Positions 21,658 to 32,556 of a DNA stretch of 64,000 nt are shown in pieces. Under the pieces are notes generated by a model. That model had not been told where the DNA came from. It was given only the letters and a program-made list of their open reading frames with translations, and ran no database searches. Origin of the DNA: Eucommia ulmoides. Lineage: Eukaryota > Streptophyta > Magnoliopsida > Garryales > Eucommiaceae. How positions within the stretch are numbered: the first letter of the stretch is position 1; each line of letters begins with the position of its first letter. Location of the stretch: assembly GCA_016647705.1 (NCBI GenBank), contig CM028330.1, positions 28,538,649 to 28,602,648 of the forward strand. The letters run 5' to 3'. A program made the translations under genes and the position numbers.

Positions 21658-24432
21658 TGTTGATCCTAAGATTTTGATGAACAATTAAGTGTTGATTTTT
21701 TAGTGGAACCAATGTTTTAATTGAGTGTTTCAGTGATTTAAAGTTCCAGTGATGAAGATGCAAATTAAATGGATACTAAACATTGATGTTGAAAATATTG
21801 AAGAATTAAGAGTTTGAAGAAACTAGGGAAAACAACTTAGGTAAATGCCAACTCTTAATATCCCAATTACAAACACACACATGGCACAAAAAGTATTTAT
21901 TATTTTTGTGTGTTTCGATTAAGTGAAATTATTTGCTCCAATATGTGATTTGAAAAGAAATAATTTTAAATGACTAAAATGGAATATAAGAAGATTAGTG
22001 GAGCTTATTTAGAAGAGAAAATGTTTAAAAGGGCCAAAACATAAAAGACAATAACTTAAAAATGAGTTCAGAACAGAGATCCATAAGACACAAGTCAACT
22101 GGTAACTCGATTGGACCAACCAGCATGAAGTCTCTGTATCTATGAGTCGACAGGTTGGTCAACCGATCAAGAAAAACTGAACTCTCTGAATCTACAAGTC
22201 AATAGGTAGGTCAATCGATAATGGCAAAACGAACTCTCTAAAGCTACAAGTTAACAGACAGGTCGAACGATGAATGCCCTTGGCTACAACCAGAATCTAA
22301 CAGTCGACTGGTCGGTCGACTAAACACGCTGTTTCAGGAAACTGTTTATTCCGAGATTATATCCAAAAGTAGTCGTTTTTTAGTTAGGATTTGAGAGAGA
22401 TTTCGGGGATATTTTTATATTTAAGATATGCTTCACCTGAAATATAAATCCAATTGATTTGGTTCATTAATTTTTAATGTCTCTCAAATTGGTACGTAAA
22501 ATTGTTTCTATTTTATCTAATGGAGTTCGAGAAATATTTGGGGGACTTAATTGAAAGATTTGAAAGTTGTTATTAAGTTAATTGAACCAAAATGAAGTCA
22601 TCATGATATAAGGGGTATATAAGTGTTATTAATTGTCATGACACATGTGAACTAATCGTTAGAAGACTGTTTTCATTCTCCCTTAAATAGACCTGTGAAT
22701 TTCTTATATGAAAAAGGAAAGAGAAAAGATATCATATCATATCATAAGAGTGAGCTTTTCTAGGAGTTGTCTTTTTAAGAGTTTGTGAGCTATTCTAAGA
22801 GTGATCTTGAGAATCAATTGCGATTAATATTTCCTGCTATCGGATTTGAAGTTACATCAATCTATTTATTCTTTCTGTGGATTCCAGGTGAGATATTTCC
22901 AATTATATTCTATCATTGTATTACTTGTTTATATTTTGAAAATTGATCATAGAAATTGTTTCTGATTTTTATTGAAGAAAAATATTTTACAAATAATTTC
23001 TTGAATCTTATTACGTGTTCAAATATTTGCTACCCATATCTTGTTAAAATCATATTTTCTATTTCACGTTTTTCTATCACTAGTTGAGATATTAATTGAG
23101 TTATTATTTATATGGGGGTGGTAGAAGCTCTGAGTGAGATTTTCTGCTTAGCAATTTGTATTGGTGAGTAGTGTGATAGGTTAAATACTATTGGGGGTAT
23201 TTAATTAGGGGTAGCTGGTTTTCAGTCTCTTCCTATAAAGGGATTGAGGTAGTGATTCTTCCAGGATAGAATTGCGTTTTAAGTTAAATTTGTAACGGTT
23301 TAATCCTTACTGGGTGTTCTAAGTTTTAGTATAGTGTGATCGTTAAGATCGGGTTATCGTATCCACAGGGATTATTATCGTTACTATCGAATACCGCGTT
23401 TGTCGTGACCTAAGTTTATCTAGGTGAAAAACAAATGTATTTAATTAATTAAACTAATACTAATATATCCTAAATTAACTACACTATTATGTTAATATGT
23501 TTTAGGGTGAAGAATTGTATAGGGATTAACGTGTTTACAAATACGTGTTCGATTCCGATTTACTCGCGTTTATGTTGTTTGACCTATTTAACAACCTCGG
23601 TACGTAAACTCCGCCGCCACCTCTTCCGATTGTAAGACGGGGGAATACATGACTTCGAGTCAACGGAGAAGTCCTCCTCAACGTCTTAACGACCCTAGGT
23701 CACGTGAGTCTCGCCCAGCGTCATTGATTGCACACAATCCAACTCCCTCCCGGGTTATTGGATCGTCGCGTTGTATTTATCCTATTGATAATCTCCGTTC
23801 TAAAACTCCCTCGCCACCTCTTCCGAGTGTAAGACGAGGAATATAACGCAACTTCGAGTCAATGAAGAGGTCCCCCTCAACGTCTTAACGACCCTAGGTA
23901 GCGTGTGTCTTGCCCAACGTCATCGATTGTTCACAATTCAAACTCCGACTGGGTTATAGAATCGTGGCGTTTGTTTACCCTAATCCGAATCCAGGGTTTG
24001 TCAAAACCCCATATTCTCCATTTATCAATCCAAGCATAAGAAACAAACAATACGATAAATACAATCAAACTACGAAGAACAATCACAAACGAAACACCGA
24101 AATCATCCAAACAACGTATTTATAAATATATTGTTAATCCCTACTACAATCCATATTTAACTCGGGGCCATAGCCATATATACAAGAAAATAATGATCTA
24201 AACATGCTCACATGCTCCTAAGATAAAGAAATAAGGAAAAACGATCGAAGAACTTAGCCTCGTCCGAAGATAAACCGCTAAGAACGCTCAACGATCGATT
24301 CGCTGTCTTCTCCACTTCGGGATGCGAGCTCCACCACTAAAATTCCTAACCCTTGGCTTAACTATAGCTTAAGGGGCTCAAAAATGCAAAAGAGAGGAGA
24401 GAGATATTCGGCCAAAGGGGGGAGGAGAAGGG

Positions 24433-24440
24433 ATATTTAT
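24433..24440 (-). promoter_or_regulatory. Solo LTR TATA box
   Basis: TATAAATA on the minus strand, about 50 bases downstream of the first palindrome, same relative place as in E4 and E5. Confidence 0.55.
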
Positions 24441-24487
24441 AGCAAAAATATTCTAAAAATATCTAAAAATATCTAAAGGTTGTGCAG

Positions 24488-24776
24488 GGCAAATCCGCCT
24501 AGGCGGTGGAAATTGCGCCTAGGCGGAGTTAGGTCGGTTAAGTCTAATCACCTGGGCGGTGAAGTAGGTGATGGACTGGAGAACATTCTGTTGAAATTCC
24601 GCCTAAGCGAAGAAAACTTCGCCTAGGCGAGCGGCTGTCAGTAGCCCTTCTTCGTCCTCTGCTGGATTTCCGCCTAAGCGGTAGAATCTCCGCTCCGTCA
24701 GTCGTCCGTCAGTAACATTTTGCTCTTCTCTGCATTTTCACCGCTTAAGCGTGGTCTGGACGCTTAAGCGGTGGGC
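24488..24776 (-). repeat. Palindrome array in the solo LTR
   Basis: CCGCCTAGGCGG (24489), GCGCCTAGGCGGA (24510), CACCTGGGCGGTG (24550), CCGCCTAAGCGA (24600), TCGCCTAGGCGA (24621), CCGCCTAAGCGG (24669), CCGCTTAAGCG (24742) and GCTTAAGCGG (24761). Within this copy the cores are CCTAGG or CTTAAG types, not the CTGCAG seen in E2 and E7. Confidence 0.8.
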
Positions 24777-25467
24777 CTGTTTCATCTTTTAGCCTCCGAG
24801 CTTGTTTATCCACCGTAACTTCGAGCCGCTTTGGTTCGATCTCATCATTTTAGCTTCAGTTTCCTATATTTTTGACCCACACACCTGAGTTATACAAAAA
24901 GTATAAATACTAATTAAAACATAATAAAAATAACTATAAACATATTTAAAAACTAACCAATTCGGATTGGAAATAGATAGGTTTTTCACACCTATCACCG
25001 GGTAAAAGGATATTTGGAGTTATTGGTGAGGTTTTGATTCTTTGTCCTTAGTGTTAAAAAGAATTAAGTTATTCTTTAGCCTGTAAAAAGTAGAGGTTCT
25101 TCCTTATCCTGGGAAAATGATACTGTAAAGGTTGATTCTGAGCTTGTAAAAGAATCGGTGTGTGGGTTTGGTTTCTACCTTTAAAGGGATCTTGAGAATT
25201 AGTTGTTGCGAATCTGCGTGAGGCTCAGAGGACTGGACTAGCCAAGAGTAGCTTGGTGAACGAAGATATATCTTGGTGTGCTGCATTCTTAATTTATTTA
25301 TTTTTGTTGTTTGTGTGTGCACCTAGTTTATTAATTAATTCTGGTGTGATATAAAGATAAAAATTAATTTAGGATTAAAATTAATTATTTGATTTATTCA
25401 AGTTTTATTCCGATAATGTTTAAATTATCCAATTCACCCCCCTCTTAGGTATTCCACTGGGCCAACA

Positions 25468-25472
25468 ATAAT
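25468..25472. repeat. Target duplication ATAAT, right
   Basis: Exact partner of 15817-15821. Confidence 0.9.
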
Positions 25473-26888
25473 GCTTTATGCTTTCATTGGGATCGTTGAT
25501 GAGTTGTTGAGGACACTGTTCGTTTTCAGTTCGGGGGTGATGTGTAGTATGTTAGTATCTTAGTATGTTTTAAATGTTGTTTAGTTTATTGTGTGCATGT
25601 TTGTTTAGTGTAGAATGTGTTTATGTTTGTGTGTTGTTGTTGTTGCATGCTGAGTTTTGCGTTCATCTAGGCCATAACCCAATGATGATATTACCCCTAG
25701 TTGTTTTTTGAGGTCAACGGTAATGCCTGTTCATGTGTGTTCTGTGTGTTTCGCATGTCGTTTTGGTAAAAGTTATTGTGGATCCTAATTTGCACGAGCA
25801 CGTAGACTTAATGCATAGTTATTCAATTGATTTTAGGTCAATTATTGATTAGCCAAACTCATGACAATTTAAGGATTCTAGAACCTGATTGAGGGGAAAC
25901 TTGATACGAAATCCTAGGCGAGGTAGTTTAGGAGATATGATTTAGGAATTCATTTTGATCGCTTGAGCCTTTGAAGCCTTTGAATCTTACCTTGTAAAAT
26001 ATTTATCCCTTGCTACCTGTCGAAGCCTAAATACTATTTCAATTCTGAACACGTAACAAATGACCTGGCCAATTGAATTATTTCCAAACCTATATCGTTA
26101 AACTAAAGGCACAATTTGATTGAATCAAGTTAGCATTCGTATATACTACTTGAAGTGAGCGGTTGGGTTTAGGGAGAACTTTTTATTGGTTCGGTATTCA
26201 AGTATTCACTTGTCATTTTTCTTTCGTTTTAACCACACCCATGAAATTGTAATAATCGAATAAGTTTGGGGGTGTGGTATGTTAAAAACCAAAAAAAGGT
26301 AAATATTGTAGTAAGTACATCGATCTTAAATGGATGTTCAGGGTAGTTTCAAATTTATCTATGGGGGTTCCAGTGTGACTGTGCCAAGCGTAGTGCCTTG
26401 GGTAGCATTGAGTTAACTACGTTAACCTGTTTCATATTCCCGATATACCCTTGGCCATGTTCCAAACCGAACAAAGACCTTTTGATCTTTATGAATTTCC
26501 AAGCCTACATTAGTAGAGAGTGGAACCCAATCAAGCATATGGATATCCTAATCCTTTGTGGTTAAAGTCGTGAACTTCGTTGGTGGATAATCTAATCTAG
26601 TCTTGGATAGTTATATTATTGAGTCTAGTATACACACATTGAAATGATCTAGAATGCCGTTTACCATTATTGAATGTTGAAATTCTAGAACATCACATGG
26701 TGCGTTTTACCACCTGAACTCGATATGATTGGGGTTTGTTGAGGGAAAAATGTTTTGGTCGATAGAATAATTAAAAACTCGCATATCATTATGTTTAGAT
26801 TGTTTGTGCTTAGGTTGTTTGTGTTTTTAATTTGTTGTGTTTTTTTATTTTAGTGTGAGTGTTTTTTTCGAGAACTAGCAAAATTCCA
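25473..26888 (+). other. E4 non-coding 3' region, resumed
   Basis: Aligns with the E2 3' region block by block. Second polypurine tract AAGTTTGGGGGTGTG at 26262-26276. Ends at CTAGCAAAATTCCA without the expected G-run and LTR. No gene. Confidence 0.7.
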
Positions 26889-27675
26889 CAAACCCTGTAT
26901 TCCCAATATATCATAACAAGCATATAAAGAAAATTAAAGAATGGTAAACAGAACTGAATAACAAAGAACAACCGTTAACGAAACACAATTCATAAACTAT
27001 ATTAATCTCATAGATAATCTATGTTTAGCTAATGGTCATAACCACATATGCAATAACAAACGAGCTAAATATGCTCAAACAAACTACCACAATTAAGAAA
27101 TAAATAGAGAAACGAAATAGACTAGCAGTTATCCAAAGAATCGACGCTAAAACTGCTATGAGATCATTCCCTCTTCTTGGAAATATCTTCTCCTTTGATT
27201 GTGTTGAGCCCACCAAAATCTCTCTTAAAACGTCTCTCTCCAGTTCTATATTCAAAAATGGAGGATGAGAGATCAAATAATGGGAACAAAATATCTAAAA
27301 AAACATTTTACAGGTGTAGGGCTCACCGCTGCAGCAGTGGTTTGATTGCTGCAGCAGTAGTAAAGTAGAAGATTTTCTGCTCTTTCACAACTGTAGCGGT
27401 GGACAGGTAGAGGTTTTCTGACCTCTCTGTTGTTTCACCGCTGCAGCGGTAGGTTTGTATTTCTGAATTTGGATTTTTTACTCATTTTTCCACTGTTCTT
27501 CCATCGTTGTTCCACCGATTAGCTTAATTTTCAACCGTTTTAGCTCATTTTGTCCCAAACACCTGATTTATACAAAAAAAAAATAAAAACTAATTAAAAG
27601 AAATTAAAACACTATAAAAATACTAAAAAACTATCAAATTCGATTTGGAAATAAATGGATAAATTTCACGTATCA
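26889..27675 (-). repeat. N1 3' LTR, right piece
   Basis: Continues the LTR broken at 8997. On the plus strand it ends CACGTATCA, abutting a polypurine tract. Palindromes with CTGCAG cores lie at about 27325-27362 and 27435-27453, with GACCTCTCTGTTGTTTCACC before the last one. The frames 27025-27276 and 27177-27368 are LTR sequence. Confidence 0.75.
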
Positions 27676-27690
27676 AATACCCCCAAACTT
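27676..27690 (-). promoter_or_regulatory. N1 3' polypurine tract
   Basis: On the minus strand AAGTTTGGGGGTATT directly precedes the TGATACG LTR start. Confidence 0.8.
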
Positions 27691-28327
27691 AAGAATTTTG
27701 CTAGTTCTCGAGCAAAACACCCATACAATAAATGAAACTACCACAACTAATTACCGAATTTAAATACTCAACACAAAAACACAAACAAAATAAAAAACAA
27801 TAACGTGCAAGTTTTGAATTTCATCTAACCGGCCAAACATTTTTCCCTCATTGGCCCCTTAATATATCAATTTCAAGAGTAAAACGCACTATGTGGTGTT
27901 CTAGAATTTCAACATTCGATAATGGTAAATTCCATTCTAGATCCTATCAAAGTGTGTGTGCGAAAACTCAATTATACAAATATCCACCAATCGGATTGGA
28001 TTATCCACCAATAAAGCTCATGACTAAAACTAATAAGGTATAGGAAATCCATATGTCTAATAGGGTTCCATTTTCTACTAATGTAAGCTTGGAATTTCAA
28101 AAAGATCAATAGGACTTGGTTTGGTTTTTGGAAAATGGCCAAGGGTATATCAGGAATAGAAAATAGGTTAACGTTATTAACTTAACAATACCTGAGGTAC
28201 ATTCTTCGCTTACTCACACTTGTAACCCCAAAGATAAAATCAAAACAATCCCGAACTAGCTATTTAAAACTTAGTACTCACTTGTCAAAACAAAGAAAAA
28301 TAAAACCTTATATACACATGATTTTCT

Positions 28328-28363
<36 letters not shown>

Positions 28364-28486
28364 CAAACACACCCCCAAACTTATTCGATTCATACAATTT
28401 CACAAGTGCATAAGTATGATAGAAAAATGACAAGTGAGTACTCAAATAGCGAACTAATCAATAGTTCGTCCAAAACCCAACTGCTT
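27691..28486 (-). other. N1 non-coding 3' region, left part
   Basis: Family 3' region with a 30-base T run (A on the element strand, about 28329-28360) next to the second polypurine tract (28367-28384). Cut at 28486 by a solo LTR. No gene. Confidence 0.65.
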
Positions 28487-30599
28487 TGTTGGCCCAGTGA
28501 AATACCCAAGAAGGGGGTGAATTGGGTAATGAAAAAATATCAGAGAAAAAATACATTAATAACTCAAATAATTAATTTTAATCCTAAATTAATTATTATC
28601 TTTATATCACAGCGGAAATATAAAATCAACTAGGTGCACACCAAACAATAAAAATAAATAATGTAAAGATAGCAGCATACCAAAAATTTATACTGGTTCA
28701 CCAAGAAACTATTGGCTAATCTAGTCTTTCGAGCCCCATGGAGAGTCGCACCCACTAAACTCAAGATTCCTTTAAAGGTAGAAACCAAACCCTCACAAAG
28801 ATTATTTTACAGGCTCAAATCAACCTTTACAAATTCTTTTTCACAGACTTAGGAATAACCTCTATTTTTTACAGGCTCAAGAATAACCTAATTCTTTTTA
28901 ACACAAAGGCTAAAGAACCAAAACCTCACAAACACTCCAAATGTTCTTTTACCCGGTAAGGATTACACTGTTACAAAATTCTCACAAAATAATTCAATTC
29001 AAGAAAGAGACTGAAACCAACTACCCTTATATTAAATACTCCCAACAGTATTTAATCCGCCACTCAACTTACTAATTAAAAATTGACAAATGATTTTTCT
29101 CACTCGGAGCTTCTACCACCTCAGATAAATTAAAACTCAATTAATATCCCAAAACTAGTGATAGAAAAATGAGATATTTAAAATCTAATTTTAAACAAAA
29201 ATCGGTACCACGTAATTTAGCACGTAATCAGATTGATTCAAGAAATTTTTTAAAAAATATTTTTCAATAAAAAATAAGAAAACAATTTCTAAATATCAAA
29301 TTTCAAAAATTAATCAGGCAATACTAAATAGAAAGTAATTTGGAAAGATCTCACCCGTAATTCACTGAAAAAATAATTAGAGCGATATTACTTCAGATTC
29401 GGTAGCAGTAATGATTCTCAGCAAATGATTCTCAAGAATGACTCTTAGAAAAACTCTCACAAATCTCAATATGATTTCTCTTAGAAAAGCTCAGTAATAT
29501 ATCTTCATCTCTCTTCATCTCACTTAAAGATATGAAAAATGCAGGTCTATATAAATGAGATTAAAATCAGCTCTCTAATGGTTAGTTCTCATTTGTTATG
29601 ACACATAATTGCTCTTATGGACTCCTTATATCATTAAGACTTCATTCAGGTTCAAATTACTTGATTATAGCTTTTAAACTTTTCAATTAAGTCCTCAATC
29701 ACAATTAAATAGAATAGAAACAATTATATATACCAAATTGAGAAATATTCAAACTTAATGAACCAAATCTATAGAGATATTATAATATGTGTTTCATATC
29801 TCAAATAATATTGAATCCCTAAAATCTCGCATGAATCCTAACCAAAAAACGGATAGTAACGACTACTTTGAGAATAAAATCCGGAATTCCATAATATCCT
29901 AAAACAAATCCATAAGTCGACCGACCAAGATTAGCAGTCAACCGCTTGATTCAGGATGTAGCCAAACCAAAGATTTTGTGCCCATCGGTTGACCTATATG
30001 TGGACTTAGAGATTCAGAGAGTTCCATTTCTCTTCACAGGTCGACCGCTCTGTTGACTTATAGATACATAGAGTTCATATTTAAGCACAAGTCGACTTAC
30101 TTGTCAATCAAGAGATACAAAGAGTTTTCCTTCTTTGTTCCGGTCGACTTACCTGTCAACTTATGAATACTGGAACACTCTTCTAACTCGTTTTTAATTT
30201 ATTCTCATTGACGTTTTTGCCCCTTTAACCAATTTCTTTTCTTGATTAGCTCCACTAAATACTTAAATTCAATTTTGATCAATTATAAATATTTTTTTTC
30301 AATTGCACATAGGAGCAAAAAATTTAGCTAATTAAGATCCTATTAAAAAACACACATATATATAAAAATCATTTAAAAATATTTTTGTGTCGTGTGTGAT
30401 CTTAATTGGGATATTAAGAGTTAAAATTTAACTTGAGTTGTTTTCCCTAAGTTCTTCAAATTCTTTAACCTCTTAATTTTTCATCATCTTTATCATATCA
30501 TCATCATTTGGAACTAATAAACTTAAACACTTAATCAAACAAGTTACTTCCACTAAAAATATCAACCTTTAATTGTCCATCAAAATCTTAGGATTAATA
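28487..30599 (-). mobile_element. Solo SIRE-like LTR
   Basis: 2113 bp, TGTTGGCCCAGTGGAAT-like start and TTAGGATTAATA end, i.e. the reverse complement of the LTRs at 15822 and 21658. Flanks TGCTT (28482-28486) and TACTC (30600-30604) each differ by one base from TGCTC, which the uninterrupted family sequence predicts. The palindromic array, more decayed, is at about 29915-30165. The gene-like frame at 28406-28633 runs across the junction and is spurious. Confidence 0.85.
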
Positions 30600-31378
30600 T
30601 ACTCACTTCAAGTAGCATAAATAAACGCCAACTTGATTTCACTCAAATTTGTGCCTTAGGTTTAGCAATAGTGGTTTGGAAAGAATTTAATTGGCCACAG
30701 TATTAGTTACGTGTTTAGAATTGAAATGGCTCTCCGGCTTCGACAAGGTAACGAGGGATAAACATATAACACGGTAAGCTTCAAAGGCTCAAGCGATCAA
30801 AATGAATGCCTAAATCATATCTCCTGAACTACGTCGCCTAGGATTTCTCCTCGAATTTCCCCTAAATCAGCTTCTAGAATCCCTATGGTTATGAACTTGG
30901 CTAACTGATAATCGGCATCAAATCAATTGGATAGTTATACATTAAGTTTAAGTGCTCGTGTAAGTAGGATCCACAATAAATTTTACTAAAACGAGTTATC
31001 AAGCACACAGAACACACATGAATGAGCATTACGATCTACCTCGATAAACAACTAGGGGATAAACTCGTCATCGGGTAATGGCTCAGATGAAGTACAAAAC
31101 TCAGCACACAAAAACAACTAATAACATAAACACATACTAACACTAACCTAAACAAACATGCATACATTAAAAACAATACAACATAACTAACAACAATAAA
31201 ACATACTAAACATACTACACATAACCTCCAAACTTAAAATGGGTAGTGTCCACAGTAACCCATCAACGGTCCCAATAAAGCATGAGAACGAAGACGAAGG
31301 TTTAGAACACGTACCTGGGAAGCGAGACAAGCTCCCCTCTAAATCAAGTCGGCAGTAACGTATTTAATTTATTTTTGG
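30600..31378 (-). other. N1 non-coding 3' region, right part
   Basis: Resumes the family 3' region after the solo LTR. Conserved blocks match E1 around 1650-2400. No gene. Confidence 0.65.
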
Positions 31379-31397
31379 ACTTGGGTTGTCTCCCAAG
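31379..31397 (-). other. Hairpin after N1 ORF
   Basis: On the minus strand CTTGGGAGACAACCCAAGT, one loop change from the E5/E7 form, preceded by AAGCGCTT. Confidence 0.65.
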
Positions 31398-31408
31398 AAG
31401 CGCTTGAT

Positions 31409-32419
31409 TTAAGGTCTTCGGCTTAACACGGAGAAGAGATCGTTAAAGAGTGGCTTCCGCCCATAGTATGTGTCATACAACACTACATATGGGTATTGGT
31501 TTTGAACGCCCTAAAGACTGGCGAGATTTGGCAGTAAGCAGCTCGATCTTTCAACTTGACTCAACTCTATTTCTTATGCTTGGGAAGCATTAATGTATTG
31601 TGCTGGAAACGGGGTAGGATAGGTGAGCCACATTGGATCCTTGTAGATATGATCATCTTGGATCGGGTGTATCATCACCAATTGGATTTGAAAAGGTAAA
31701 AAATCACAACTGTTAACATGTGATTCTTCTTCGCCAATCCATACTAGGGTTTTCTCCTCATTAGCATGATCGTCTTCGATCTTACCCAAGTACTTTCCGC
31801 TTACATTCAGTTCCTCACGATGGCTTTTACATGATATGGCTTGTGTGTCTCCCAATGCCACCATTTCTGAATCGACCTCAATAAAGTAGATAAACTGACC
31901 AATTTGAGTCTGAAGAGACGTTACAGTCGCATCAATTTTGGCGTAGATCATCTCAATATTGTCAAGACGATCCTCGTGCTCATTTAGCCGGTTATTTGTT
32001 TCCCTTAAGAAAATTTGAGTCTCCCCTATAACTGCGACAAATATCTCCTCCAGGGCAGGGAAATACTCCTCTTGTTGGTCCGGGATGTCAATCCATAACG
32101 TCAAAATGGTGGAATTATCCACCAAGCTTTAGTAGCTTGTTGAATAATTCAAACTTTAAAAATCAAGCTCCACCATGTTTTCCAGTACCCGATAGGCTTC
32201 GTCCGCAGTTAGTTGGTTGAAAGAGGTGGTATTGTTTTCTCCTTCCACCCATGTTCTAGTTGCGGCTAGTAACCCATCGAGAAAGTTCAGTGGTTGACAC
32301 TCCCTCGGGAAACGATGATTGGGGAACAGAAATAGCAGCTCATTGTATCGATCCAAAGCACAATAAAACAACTCGAAATCCTGTTGAAAGAAATGCAATG
32401 ATACTTTTTGATCTAGCAT
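31409..32419 (-). pseudogene. N1 chimeric gag-derived ORF (broken, single frame)
   Basis: ATG at 32419 (M-L-D-Q) to TAA at 31409, 337 codons in one frame, broken by TAA codons near 32155 and 32124 and around 31574, and by a TAG near 31515. Residues 9-85 match the Athila gag C-terminal pattern (FFQQDFELFYCALDRY, FLDGLLAATR, DEAYRVLENM). Residues 140-190 are a coil ending TSLQTQIGQFI. The unfamiliar C-terminal region has QDDHIYKDPMWLT, then DTYYGRKPLFND. Two of the stops fall at CAA codons of other copies. A second in-frame ATG six bases upstream (32425) could also start it. Confidence 0.75.
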
Positions 32420-32530
32420 CTTCACGTACCCTGCATGAAAAAAAAACTACAAACAAAAATTATATTCAAAATAAATACATAAATTACAATCAAGTTACTC
32501 ACTCACAATATCAACAACAATAAAAAAACT

Positions 32531-32551
32531 AATCCCCGGCAACGGTGCTTA
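32531..32551 (-). promoter_or_regulatory. N1 primer-binding site (tRNA-Asp)
   Basis: On the minus strand AAGCACCGTTGCCGGGGATT: the last 13 bases match the tRNA-Asp complement perfectly, while the first bases are mutated. Confidence 0.75.
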
Positions 32552-32556
32552 AAACT

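Larger units (their letters stand above)
23315..24997 (-). mobile_element. Solo Athila-like LTR nested in the SIRE-like 3' LTR
   Basis: 1683 bp, TGTTCTAAG to CACCTATCA on the plus strand, flanked by CTGGG (23310-23314) and CCGGG (24998-25002), one mismatch. It belongs to the subfamily with the roughly 198 bp internal duplication (repeat starts near 23632 and 23829). It holds about eight palindromes at 24488-24776 with cores CCTAGG and CTTAAG or variants. On the minus strand a TATAAATA (24433-24440) lies downstream of the array. The open frames 23649-23846 and 23910-24125 are LTR sequence. Confidence 0.9.
15822..25467 (+). mobile_element. SIRE-like Ty1/copia derivative lacking pol
   Basis: Two 2.05-2.12 kb LTRs (15822-17875 and 21658-25467, the latter carrying a 1683 bp solo LTR) and a 3.8 kb interior, bracketed by a perfect ATAAT duplication. 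The LTR start TGTTGATCCTAAG, the iMet-type primer site, the gag zinc-knuckle motif with the following L-H-G-Y-P, and the AAAGGGGGAGA motifs fit the SIRE/Maximus lineage. I see no protease, integrase, RT or RNase H, so most of pol was lost while gag remnants and a second ORF remain. Confidence 0.85.
21658..25467 (+). repeat. SIRE-like 3' LTR, interrupted
   Basis: TGTTGATCC to GGGCCAACA. Without the solo LTR and its 5 bp duplication it is about 2122 bp, against 2054 bp for the 5' LTR. Small indels near 22610, 22945 and 23085 account for much of the difference. Confidence 0.9.
8998..26888 (+). mobile_element. E4: Athila-like element without a 3' LTR, carrying E5 and a SIRE-like element
   Basis: Order: 5' LTR 8998-10307, primer site, ORF start, [E5 10700-14953], ORF remainder 14959-15687, 3' region, [SIRE-like 15822-25467], remainder of the 3' region to 26888. 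It stops at CTAGCAAAATTCCA, just short of the polypurine tract, and is followed directly by CAAAC (26889-26893). This pairs with CAAGC (8993-8997) before the 5' LTR and restores the N1 LTR. No 3' LTR is found. Confidence 0.7.
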
